From: Bacteroidia bacterium
GTDB taxonomy: Bacteria; Bacteroidota; Bacteroidia; 2-12-FULL-35-15
Assembly (NCBI GenBank): GCA_030654175.1
Contig: JAURXZ010000049.1
Span: 489,869-553,868 of the forward strand
DNA: 64,000 nt
Reading direction: 5' to 3'
A program made the translations under genes and the position numbers. The notes under the pieces are model-generated. The model was not told the origin of the DNA and made no database searches. It worked only from the letters and a program-made list of their open reading frames with translations. This document shows positions 29,674 to 38,079 of the stretch, piece by piece (positions within the stretch are counted from its first letter, which is position 1; each line of letters begins with the position of its first letter).

Positions 29674-29754
29674 GTTATGAATTTGGTATTGATATACTGT
29701 GTATTATGAAACACAGATCGTTTGGGCTTTTTATGTGAAAAATTAATTAAGAAT

Positions 29755-31038
29755 ATGCTTGCAGAAATAATAACGATAGGAGATGAAATATTAATTGGTC
29801 AGATCGTGGATACTAATTCCGCTTTCATTGCCACTTTGCTTAATATGAATGGTATCAGTGTAAAACAAATATCATCTGTTTCTGACGATCGTAACCATAT
29901 TTTAAAAGCATTGGATGAAGCTAAGGAGCGCGCAGATATTATTTTAATTACCGGTGGTTTGGGTCCAACCAAAGATGATATCACCAAAAAAACGTTATGC
30001 GACTATTTTAAAACCACCATGCGCTTTGATGAAGATGTGTATCAGGATGTGGTGAAAATATTTAATGCTTATCAAAAAGAAGTTACACCAATCAATCGTT
30101 TGCAGGCGGAAGTACCTTCAATATGCACTGTTATAAGGAATCAGAATGGTACAGCTCCCGGAATGTGGTTTGATAGGGATGGTAAAGTTTTTATTTCGAT
30201 GCCTGGAGTGCCTTATGAAATGAAGGCCATGATGCAAAATCAGGTTATTCCTAAGTTAAAAGAGCATTTTAAATTACCTGCTATTGTTCACAAAACAATT
30301 TTGACACAAGGTATTGGAGAATCCTATTTAGCTGATCTAATTTCGGATTGGGAAGATAGTTTAGTTCAGGATAATATTAAGTTGGCCTATTTACCTTCGC
30401 CCGGAATGGTTCGTTTGCGGCTCAGTACAAAAGGTGATGACGTAAAAACACTTAATAACGTAGTAGATAAAAAAATTGAGGAATTAAAAATAATTATTTC
30501 TGAATATATTTATGGTTATGAAAATTTTGGTGAAGAAACCGAAACGTTGGAGCAAATTGTAGGTAAATTATTAAATCAATTAAAAAAAACAGTTTCAACT
30601 GCCGAAAGTTGTACTGGAGGGTATATATCGCATTTAATTACTAAAGTTCCCGGCAGTTCAGATTATTATATTGGTTCTGTAATCTCCTATTCATACGAAA
30701 TAAAAGAGATCGAATTAGGTGTTTCAAAAGATTTGCTTGAAAAACAAGGCGCAGTTAGTCAACCGGTAGTGGAACAAATGGCCAAAGCCATCCGTACAAA
30801 ATACAGAACGGACTATTCCATAGCAGCATCAGGTATTGCGGGTCCCGGTGGAGGAACGGATGAAAAACCTGTAGGAACAGTATGGATTGCAATTGCAACT
30901 CCGGAAACTGTAATTTCTGAAAAGTTTTTGTTTGGAACCAACCGTGAACGGAACATTCAAAAAACAGCAAATGCAGCTTTGAATATGTTACGGAAAGAAT
31001 TGCAAGCCAAGATATCCGGAACGTTTATTTGTGAGTGA
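29755..31038 (+). CDS. cinA: CinA-family protein (MoCF-like domain plus NMN amidohydrolase domain)
   Basis: 427 residues from the ATG at 29755; a GTG/ATG-free extension upstream is unlikely because MLAEIITIGDEIL is the family start. The COG1058 domain (1-170) has G-D-E-I-L-I-G-Q-I-V-D-T-N-S and G-G-L-G-P-T-K-D-D. The C-terminal domain (about 265-427) has the nucleotide amidase signature S-T-A-E-S-C-T-G-G and S-G-I-A-G-P-G-G-G-T-D-E-K-P-V-G-T-V. Expected role: clearing NMN and ADP-ribose-type by-products of NAD metabolism in the cytoplasm. Not evidence of competence by itself. Confidence 0.94.
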   Translation: MLAEIITIGDEILIGQIVDTNSAFIATLLNMNGISVKQISSVSDDRNHILKALDEAKERADIILITGGLGPTKDDITKKTLCDYFKTTMRFDEDVYQDVVKIFNAYQKEVTPINRLQAEVPSICTVIRNQNGTAPGMWFDRDGKVFISMPGVPYEMKAMMQNQVIPKLKEHFKLPAIVHKTILTQGIGESYLADLISDWEDSLVQDNIKLAYLPSPGMVRLRLSTKGDDVKTLNNVVDKKIEELKIIISEYIYGYENFGEETETLEQIVGKLLNQLKKTVSTAESCTGGYISHLITKVPGSSDYYIGSVISYSYEIKEIELGVSKDLLEKQGAVSQPVVEQMAKAIRTKYRTDYSIAASGIAGPGGGTDEKPVGTVWIAIATPETVISEKFLFGTNRERNIQKTANAALNMLRKELQAKISGTFICE

Positions 31039-31098
31039 TTTTGTACGGTTGCTAATTTTTTATCTTCCATTTCTTTTTAAAATAATTATTCTATTGAA

Positions 31099-32970
31099 AT
31101 GAAAAATATAAAATATTTTTTGGTTATTTCAGTCGCGTTTTTTCATTCCCTTTCATTTTGTTTTTCGCAGGAAAATGATGCAGGGAAACTAATAGTTGAC
31201 GGTCAGGTTTATGGGTATAACCATGATCCATCAAATAAATTTCTTAAACGAGGTAAGCAAATTATTCTTGAAGGAACATTGGATGGCGTTTCAATTAATA
31301 TTTCGGAGAGCGGAAAATCAATTTTTAACACAAAGACCAATAAAAAAGGAGAATTTCTTCTGAAAATTAATCTCGGCAAAATTTATAAAGTTGAACTTTC
31401 AAAACGTGGTTATACAAAAAGTATATTAATAATTGATGTAAAATCAGTACCTGCTAATATTGCTGCTAATGGAATACGATTCAGTGGTGCCGAATTGATA
31501 TTAAATAGTTTCCATTCTAAAGATACTTCCCAAATAAATATTCCCTTTGGGAAATTGTATTATCATCCGCGATCAAATTTTATGGATTTTGAAGCAAATC
31601 AGCCTGTCAGGAAAAAGGGGCTTTTGACACGAGATGACGAGCCAAACACTCATGTTTCACTTATGAAACGTGCTGTTTTGAAAAATAAAAATTTCGTACA
31701 AACTGAAAAAAAATATATACAGGAAAATGTAAAAGAAAAAAAGCAGTTGCCTGATACAGTTATAAAAACCCAAATAAAATCTGAATTCGCGTTAAAACCC
31801 ATTGTTGGAATTGAAAATTTAAGTCCAGCTGATATAATACAACGTGAATCTGAAATTCATAACGCGATTGAACAGCTTGAGTTGGATAAAATGAATGCTG
31901 GTTCTTTTCTGGATAGCTTGATAATAAATGAAAGAGAAGCCTTGCTGAATTCAGCTGTGCTTGAATTGTCGCTTGCGAAGAAGCTGATCGCATTGCAGAA
32001 AAAAGATATTTCCACTCAAAAAAAGTTATTGTTTTTTGCAATTTGTTTTGTGTTTCTCCTGATTGGATTTTTGTTTCTAATATATAAGCACTATAGAGAA
32101 AAAAGAAAAACTAATATTCTTTTGAATGAGAGGAGTAAAAAAATTACTGATAGTATTAATTATGCAAGTCGTATCCAGAAGTCAATTCTCCTTCCGGAAA
32201 ATGAAATCAAAAAAATTCTACCTCAATCATTTATTTATTATCAGCCGAGAGATATCGTAAGTGGAGATTTTTATTGGTTTGCAGAAGTTGAGGCGGGGCG
32301 CTTATTAAGTGAGCCAATCGAAAAAAACGATCAATTACTTTCGATAGTGGACTCCAGGCTAATTATTGTTGCAGCTGTTGATTGTACAGGTCATGGTGTT
32401 CCAGGCGCTTTTATGTCGCTGGTCGGCAATAGTTTATTAAATGAAATAATTCACGAAAAACACATTATCCAACCTGATTCCATTTTAAAATCAATGCATA
32501 GTGGTGTTTTTAAAGCATTACATCAAAAAGAAGAGGTTTCACTTATTCAGGACGGAATGGAAATGTCGATATGTGTAATAGATCTTGAGAAAAAATACAT
32601 TGAATTTTCCGGAGCGATGAATCCCATATATATTGTGAAAGATAATATCGTTCATGTTATTAAGCCTGATATAAAGGCTATTGGTGGAAGGAGTTTTGGG
32701 ACTCGAAAAAACACTGAAGTTGAATTTACAAAACAGATTATTCCAATTGAAAAAAACATGTCAGTTTATATGTTTACAGATGGATTTGCTGATCAATTTG
32801 GTGGGCCTGAAAATAAAAAATTTAATACTGCCCAGTTTAAGAACTTACTGTTAAATATTCATTCAATGGATATGGACATGCAAAAATCAGCAATTGAAGA
32901 AACAATAAAAAACTGGAGAGGGGATTATAAACAAACAGATGATATGCTGGTAATTGGGATGAAATTTTAA
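31099..32970 (+). CDS. SpoIIE/PP2C-family phosphatase with periplasmic regulatory domain (SiaA-like)
   Basis: 623 residues. Signal peptide or signal anchor 1-24. A carboxypeptidase-regulatory-like fold is at about 30-115 (K-G-E-F-L-L-K-I, then K-R-G-Y). An ungrouped helical linker follows, one transmembrane helix at about 310-330 (F-F-A-I-C-F-V-F-L-L-I-G), then a cytoplasmic PP2C/SpoIIE phosphatase (about 345-623). Metal-binding Asp motifs are seen in S-G-D-F-Y-W-F, A-A-V-D-C-T-G-H-G-V-P-G-A and T-D-D-M-L-V-I-G at the end. It converges on the SiaB/SiaC genes, so a SiaA-like role is inferred: dephosphorylating SiaC in response to an envelope signal. Confidence 0.9.
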   Translation: MKNIKYFLVISVAFFHSLSFCFSQENDAGKLIVDGQVYGYNHDPSNKFLKRGKQIILEGTLDGVSINISESGKSIFNTKTNKKGEFLLKINLGKIYKVELSKRGYTKSILIIDVKSVPANIAANGIRFSGAELILNSFHSKDTSQINIPFGKLYYHPRSNFMDFEANQPVRKKGLLTRDDEPNTHVSLMKRAVLKNKNFVQTEKKYIQENVKEKKQLPDTVIKTQIKSEFALKPIVGIENLSPADIIQRESEIHNAIEQLELDKMNAGSFLDSLIINEREALLNSAVLELSLAKKLIALQKKDISTQKKLLFFAICFVFLLIGFLFLIYKHYREKRKTNILLNERSKKITDSINYASRIQKSILLPENEIKKILPQSFIYYQPRDIVSGDFYWFAEVEAGRLLSEPIEKNDQLLSIVDSRLIIVAAVDCTGHGVPGAFMSLVGNSLLNEIIHEKHIIQPDSILKSMHSGVFKALHQKEEVSLIQDGMEMSICVIDLEKKYIEFSGAMNPIYIVKDNIVHVIKPDIKAIGGRSFGTRKNTEVEFTKQIIPIEKNMSVYMFTDGFADQFGGPENKKFNTAQFKNLLLNIHSMDMDMQKSAIEETIKNWRGDYKQTDDMLVIGMKF

Positions 32971-33056
32971 GATGCCTGGTTTTGGATTTCCGATAAAATG
33001 TTTGTTATAAGCCATCTAACATCCAATATCTAACACCTAATATCTTTGTCAATTTT

Positions 33057-33434
33057 TTAACAAACTGTAAGTTCAAAAGGGATTGTTAACATGTTTTTGA
33101 ATTCATATCCTTTTATTTCCATTAAATCATCGTTTTTATCATAACACCAAACAATTTTTACCTTATTGCCGGTTGTTATTATTTCTTCAAGTAGGGTGAA
33201 TAGAACCATGATTTGTTTTACAGAACCAGAATTAAAATACTCAATGTTTATTTTGAATTCAGTGTAAGCATTTGGCTTCTTAATGTATGAAGATATCCAG
33301 TCGATAATTGGTTCATAGAACTCAGCAGGATTCTCAGGTAAGGATTTTCCACTTATGATAAATTGGTCTTTTGAAATATCAAATACAACCTGTGGTGTAT
33401 CTTCTGTAGGTTTTAATTTTAATGGTTTTTCCAT
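33057..33434 (-). CDS. siaC: SiaC-family regulatory phosphoprotein (DUF1987)
   Basis: 125 residues, standard length. DUF1987 landmarks: F-I-I-S-G-K-S-L-P-E-N-P near the N-terminus, F-Y-E-P-I-I-D-W-I, and I-E-Y-F-N-S-G-S-V-K-Q-I-M with the segment where the family is phosphorylated on Thr/Ser. In Pseudomonas, SiaB phosphorylates and SiaA dephosphorylates SiaC, and SiaC in turn switches the diguanylate cyclase SiaD. The tandem SiaB gene ends 5 nt upstream, so these are one operon. No SiaD/GGDEF gene lies in the window, so the output here is unknown. Confidence 0.92.
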   Translation of the reverse strand: MEKPLKLKPTEDTPQVVFDISKDQFIISGKSLPENPAEFYEPIIDWISSYIKKPNAYTEFKINIEYFNSGSVKQIMVLFTLLEEIITTGNKVKIVWCYDKNDDLMEIKGYEFKNMLTIPFELTVC

Positions 33435-33439
33435 AATTA

Positions 33440-34537
33440 TTAGATGGTAATGCTCAATGAAAAAAATGATACAGTATCCGAATGTCTCATAAAATTATAT
33501 TTTAATTTCTCGCTGCTATATTTGCCCATCTCAATCAATCCAATTCCAACGTTACCTGACTTATTATTTTCTTCATTAAGTATCTTTTTTTTATACATTT
33601 CGGCCAAGCCTTTTTCATCTAAACCAACAAGGTTTTCTAATTTTTCTTTGAGTGGTTCTACGTCTGCGCTGTCAATAAAGTTGCCGGTATTAATAGTATA
33701 TCTGTTGTTTTTTAAAGAGATCATAAATAAACCTTCACGTTTCCCATTTTCCTCTTTTGCATGTTTGCTTATATTTTGAAGAACTTCAATAAGTATGTAT
33801 AATGTCTTTTTTTTGAAAAGAGGTAATTTTTTATTTGAATCGATGTTACTTTTAATCAGGTCAATAAGCGGTAGAATGCTTTGTTGGGAGAAATCGCCTT
33901 TTCGGAGCAACAAAATATTTTCTTTTACCATGCCATTATAAAGATCTTTAGAACTTTTTAAAATATCAGCATCAGTATTATCATTTTCATTTTTATTCAT
34001 ATTACCTAAGCGAACCTGGATAAAGAAATTGGAAAAGAAATAATTAATACCTTCAAAATCAAATTCGAGTTTTGAATCTGATTTTCTTGCCATTTCAATA
34101 AGTCCGAGACCGCCACCTCCTTTTTCGGAAAAGCCTGTATTGGCCAAAACATCGAGGTAATCAGCCTTCAATTCTTCCCGGGTAAATTTATTTATAGATT
34201 TTAGTTTTGAGGTTAAGTTGGTACTTTTTGAATTTTCAATCAAATTAGTTGTACTGATATAAAATGCTTTTCCAATGTTCCTAACTAAAAACATTTTAGG
34301 TTTGTTGTTTGTAACATTAATTATTTCAGGTTTATCAGCATGTCGTATAATGTTTTGAAAGCATTCAACCATTAAAAAAGATAGTTTCCTTTTTAAAATT
34401 TCGGGTTCATCAATACTGGCAATATTTGCACGTATCAACGTTTCAGTTATTTCATCTACAAATTCACCCATATAAATAAGACTGAAATGATCATTTTCCA
34501 ATTTATTAAAAAACCAATACGATAATTCAGGACTCAT
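33440..34537 (-). CDS. siaB: Tandem SiaB-type protein kinase (two GHKL-like domains in one chain)
   Basis: 365 residues, about twice the usual SiaB length. Domain one (about 1-180) has the N-box E-C-F-Q-N-I-I-R-H-A and the Gly loop G-G-G-G-L-G-L-I-E-M-A. Domain two (about 195-365) has E-V-L-Q-N-I-S-K-H-A and G-N-V-G-I-G-L-I-E-M-G. Both keep the ATP-binding Glu/Asn and glycines, so neither half is obviously dead. A short Asn/Asp-rich linker (about 180-195) joins them. Predicted: phosphorylates the SiaC encoded 5 nt downstream, opposed by the convergent phosphatase. Confidence 0.88.
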   Translation of the reverse strand: MSPELSYWFFNKLENDHFSLIYMGEFVDEITETLIRANIASIDEPEILKRKLSFLMVECFQNIIRHADKPEIINVTNNKPKMFLVRNIGKAFYISTTNLIENSKSTNLTSKLKSINKFTREELKADYLDVLANTGFSEKGGGGLGLIEMARKSDSKLEFDFEGINYFFSNFFIQVRLGNMNKNENDNTDADILKSSKDLYNGMVKENILLLRKGDFSQQSILPLIDLIKSNIDSNKKLPLFKKKTLYILIEVLQNISKHAKEENGKREGLFMISLKNNRYTINTGNFIDSADVEPLKEKLENLVGLDEKGLAEMYKKKILNEENNKSGNVGIGLIEMGKYSSEKLKYNFMRHSDTVSFFSLSITI

Positions 34538-34750
34538 TTTTTGATGGATGAAAATTAATTTTACTAAATTACTGAAAATAAAAGAAAAAGCATAAAATAT
34601 AATAGTATGGCGGAACAGAAGCTAATCAATTTTGTTTAACGTTAAAAGATCATTAAAATTTCATTAAACCTGATTTTTCGATTTTTATAGGTTATCTCCC
34701 AAATAAATAGCTCATTTGAAGGGTATTTATAACAAATAAATCATAATTGT

Positions 34751-36181
34751 TTATTGGTCAATCAAAAGTTTACTTGTTACCTGTTTATTTTCATTGGTAA
34801 GTACTATAAAATATAGTCCATTTGATAATTCCATATTTTCAATTGTAAAGCTATCTCCATTCATTTTTGAGATCTTTTTTACAGGTTGACCTAAAGAATT
34901 AAATATTATCAATTCAGCATTGTTTAAATAAATTGGTGTTTCAATTTTCAGTTCATCTTGTGCAGGATTCGGATAAATTGAAAATCCAAAATCATTGGAT
35001 TCTTCTATGCCAAGAGGACAGGATGTATAAGTTAAAATTTTCACCCCTGTCCAATTGGAAGCGAATGGAACAACAGAGCAGATATAGGATAGATATATTT
35101 CATTTTGATATAATCCCACTCCCCAGGTACCGAGGTTATTGGTGACTCCCCCGTAAAAATTACATGAATCAGGTTGTGCCGGATTTGAAACATCAACCAC
35201 CATCATGTCGCTTTTTCCTGTAGATAAAAAGATCTGTTTGCAATTTTTATTATATTGAATTTCATTGGCATGAACAGGAGTGTTGAACCAATTGTTGTTC
35301 GGACAGTTATAAGGGTTCCACCATCCGGTAAGTGTTATATTACTGGTATCTGCAATGTTTAAAATTTCCATTCCGCAATAATCCACTGCAATATATACAA
35401 GTGTATCGTCCAGTATAATATTGTTGTATGCTTTGGGATGATCCAAAGGAGTGTACACTGCAGGGTTACACCAGCGTCCTGTTTCCATTGGCGAAAGTTT
35501 GTTTGTGCAATTGATGATCCTGAATCCACCGCCATCATAGCATAGATATACAATGCTGTTCTTAACTTCCATTCCTCGTGCATTGTAATAGTCAGGATTT
35601 GGATTTGCAATAGGAGGATAATTTATATTGGGTGCAAACTGCGAAGCAAACTGTATATTGCTTTTGTTGGTTATATCCAGGATCACCAAACCATTTTTCA
35701 TGGCCCCTAAGTAAGCATAGTCCCCTTCCACTTTTATAATACCTCCACCACTGGTAGATGATGGAACCAAATAATAATCAGTAACAACAGGCAAAAGCGG
35801 ATTTGTTATATCTACAATTGCCATTCCGCCTTGCTGAGGATTGGTGAACGTATTTCCAAGTGCGAGATAAAGATAGTTTCCACTTTGTGAAACATTCATT
35901 ACATCCAGTGTAGCAAACAAATTTGTGGGAACAGTTGCAATTAATAACGGTGAGGTAATAACAGAAATATCATAAATTTTCAACCCCGCCTCTTTGTTTG
36001 CAACATAGAGATATGGCCGGTTCAGGTCATCATGAATCATGGTCATTATCATAAAATTACAAGTGGAAGAAATATCCGATTTCCACTGGATATTCATGTT
36101 ATTGCAATTTTGCCCGGTAATTTTATTACTCGATGTAACAATAATTAGAATAAAGGTTGTGATTTTAAAAAGGTTATTCAT
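34751..36181 (-). CDS. Secreted LVIVD-repeat protein with T9SS type A sorting domain
   Basis: 476 residues from the ATG at 36181; a TTG three codons upstream is also in frame but less likely. Signal peptide 1-23. Residues 40-380 hold LVIVD-type propeller repeats: G-L-K-I-Y-D-I-S, G-G-M-A-I-V-D-I-T-N-P, G-L-V-I-L-D-I-T-N, G-F-R-I-I-N-C-T and M-M-V-V-D-V-S-N-P-A-Q-P-D. The end (about 400-476) starts F-S-I-Y-P-N-P-A and has L-S-N-G-L-Y-F-I-V-L-T-N, a type A sorting domain. Likely a T9SS-exported surface propeller; ligand unknown. It is monocistronic and divergent from the helicase gene. Confidence 0.9.
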   Translation of the reverse strand: MNNLFKITTFILIIVTSSNKITGQNCNNMNIQWKSDISSTCNFMIMTMIHDDLNRPYLYVANKEAGLKIYDISVITSPLLIATVPTNLFATLDVMNVSQSGNYLYLALGNTFTNPQQGGMAIVDITNPLLPVVTDYYLVPSSTSGGGIIKVEGDYAYLGAMKNGLVILDITNKSNIQFASQFAPNINYPPIANPNPDYYNARGMEVKNSIVYLCYDGGGFRIINCTNKLSPMETGRWCNPAVYTPLDHPKAYNNIILDDTLVYIAVDYCGMEILNIADTSNITLTGWWNPYNCPNNNWFNTPVHANEIQYNKNCKQIFLSTGKSDMMVVDVSNPAQPDSCNFYGGVTNNLGTWGVGLYQNEIYLSYICSVVPFASNWTGVKILTYTSCPLGIEESNDFGFSIYPNPAQDELKIETPIYLNNAELIIFNSLGQPVKKISKMNGDSFTIENMELSNGLYFIVLTNENKQVTSKLLIDQ

Positions 36182-36341
36182 GGCTGACAAGTTAAATTAG
36201 TAAAATCATTGATAGTACGTTCTGAGGGTAAAATCAAATATGATGATTCCTTTACTGTTTTGCTTTTTCAAATATAAGTTTTTTTAACAAAATAATTTAT
36301 ATTAAGCAGCCCATTTTCTTCGATAAACCTTAATAATTGAT

Positions 36342-36349
36342 TACTTTTG
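36342..36349 (+). promoter_or_regulatory. -7 box (TACTTTTG) of the helicase gene
   Basis: TACTTTTG matches TAnnTTTG and lies 23 nt before the ATG at 36373, giving a short leader of about 18 nt. No clear TTG at -33. It also argues against the upstream ATT-type start at 36337. Confidence 0.45.
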
Positions 36350-36372
36350 TAAGATTTGTAATTTATAAGACG

Positions 36373-37899
36373 ATGACGCTTGGTCGCTTGGAAATAGAGG
36401 AAAAAAAAGTAGGAAAAGAATTATATGACTATCAGCAGGATGCTATTGATAGGATATTTGAGCGCCTTAAGAATTTTCCTGAAGGACATAACCTTTTGTA
36501 CCAGCTTCCTACCGGTGGAGGAAAAACGGTCATTTTTTCAGAGATCGCAAAGCGATATATACAGGAATTAGGCAAGAAAGTGTTGATACTCACACATCGT
36601 ATCGAACTCTGTGGTCAAACGTCTGAAATGCTTAGCGAATTCGGTGTAAAAAATAAGATTATCAATAGTAAAGTTAAGACCTTACCTGACCAGGATGATT
36701 ATATGTGCTTTGTTGCAATGGTTGAAACATTAAACAACCGGCTTCAGGATGAAAAACTGGAAATGGAGCATGTGGGTTTAGTTATTATTGATGAAGCGCA
36801 TTACAATTCTTTCCGAAAATTATTTCAATTTTTTGAAAAGGCTGACATTCTTGGTGTTACAGCCACACCATTAAGTTCCAATATTAAACTTCCGATGCAT
36901 GAGAACTATAGTGAACTGATTGTTGGTCACTCTATTTCTTCCCTGATCGAAAAAGGTTTTCTGTCCAAAGCAAATACATACAGCTTTGATGTTAATCTTG
37001 GTTCCTTAAAAATTGGAATTGATGGGGACTATACTGTTAGCTCATCTGATCTGCTTTATGGAAATTATCTTATGCAGGAGAAGCTGTTACTTGCCTACAA
37101 AGAAAAATCTTTAGGAAAAAAAACGCTGATATTTAATAACGGTATCAATACTTCCAGAGCGGTATATTCTTTATTTATGAATGCAGGGTACGATATCAGG
37201 CACCTGGATAATACCAACAGCGATCAGGAACGTAAAGATATTCTACATTGGTTTAAAACCAAACCCGATGCTATTCTTACTTCGGTAGGCATTCTCACTA
37301 CCGGTTTTGATGAACCTACAGTTGAAACAATTATATTGAACCGTGCCACTAAATCTCTTACTTTGTTTTACCAGATGATTGGTAGGGGATCCCGTATACT
37401 TCCAAACAAATCAGAATTTACTGTTATAGATCTTGGTAATAATGCATTGCGTTTCGGGCTTTGGGATTCATATATCGATTGGCAGGCGATATTCCGTGCT
37501 CCTGATTATTATCTTCAAAACCTTTCTACTGACGTGGAAATTGAGCGCCAGTTTAAATATGTTATGCCTGCTGAACTACGTGAAAAATTCAGTAAGTCCG
37601 AATCAGTGGAGTTTAATATAAAAGAAGAATATGCACTTTTAACTAAACAGGGGCTCAGGCCAAAAGCTGCTATTGAGAATTCTATTGAACAGCATGCAAG
37701 AATATGTGCTGAGAACAGTACCGATTATTTTGAAGCCATGGAACTCGCTAAACTCTTGGAAGAAGATATTAAATACCGGGTAAAGCGATATTCCTATTGT
37801 ATTTGCAAGAGTACCGATAATTATGTTTTCTGGCTTCAGGAGGATTATAAGCGTAAGTTAAGCTTGAGTCTGAACCGGAAATTTATAAGTATTGAGTAA
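36373..37899 (+). CDS. DEAH superfamily 2 helicase (COG1061/Res-like)
   Basis: 508 residues. Motif I is L-P-T-G-G-G-K-T, motif II D-E-A-H, motif III G-V-T-A-T-P. The C-terminal RecA lobe has T-G-F-D-E-P and motif VI Q-M-I-G-R-G-S-R. After the helicase core (about 15-390) comes a basic helical tail of about 120 residues that I do not recognise. There is no nuclease or methylase motif and no neighbouring restriction gene, so a stand-alone nucleic-acid helicase is more likely than part of a restriction system. Translation from 36373 gives MTLGRLEIEE. It is followed by a structured repeat element in the same orientation. Confidence 0.9.
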   Translation: MTLGRLEIEEKKVGKELYDYQQDAIDRIFERLKNFPEGHNLLYQLPTGGGKTVIFSEIAKRYIQELGKKVLILTHRIELCGQTSEMLSEFGVKNKIINSKVKTLPDQDDYMCFVAMVETLNNRLQDEKLEMEHVGLVIIDEAHYNSFRKLFQFFEKADILGVTATPLSSNIKLPMHENYSELIVGHSISSLIEKGFLSKANTYSFDVNLGSLKIGIDGDYTVSSSDLLYGNYLMQEKLLLAYKEKSLGKKTLIFNNGINTSRAVYSLFMNAGYDIRHLDNTNSDQERKDILHWFKTKPDAILTSVGILTTGFDEPTVETIILNRATKSLTLFYQMIGRGSRILPNKSEFTVIDLGNNALRFGLWDSYIDWQAIFRAPDYYLQNLSTDVEIERQFKYVMPAELREKFSKSESVEFNIKEEYALLTKQGLRPKAAIENSIEQHARICAENSTDYFEAMELAKLLEEDIKYRVKRYSYCICKSTDNYVFWLQEDYKRKLSLSLNRKFISIE

Positions 37900-37955
37900 A
37901 TTTTGATTGCCAACCTTAGTTCGATAAAATAACAATTTTCTAAACAATTTTATTT

Positions 37956-38048
37956 GGGCGTTCCCTTTCTGAAAAGAAAGGGCTGGGCTTTCCACTTCAA
38001 TCTTTTCTAAATAGAAAAGGATTTACGCTGCAATCCCTAACGCGGCAT
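37956..38048 (+). ncRNA. Structured repeat element, copy 1 (closing stem with internal hairpins)
   Basis: The element begins 56 nt after the helicase stop, same strand. GCGTT (37958-37962) can pair with AACGC (38039-38043) as a closing stem. Inside are hairpin A, stem 37963-37970 with 37975-37982 and loop GAAA; hairpin B, 38002-38009 with 38012-38019; and hairpin C, GATT (38020-38023) with AATC (38032-38035). Conserved words outside the hairpins (GGGCGTT, GGGCTT, CTTCAATC, CAATCCCTAACGC) recur in copy 2 at 54326-54454. Whether it acts as RNA or DNA is not shown. Confidence 0.55.
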
Positions 38049-38079
38049 TATCAAATGAATGAGGCTTCTTTACGGCTCA

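Noticed and set aside
29755..31038. Competence function inferred from CinA
   Set aside because: The domain signatures support NMN amidohydrolase activity; no competence genes are in the window.
36373..37899. Restriction or defence system subunit
   Set aside because: Only a helicase core is seen; no nuclease, methylase or defence neighbours are present.
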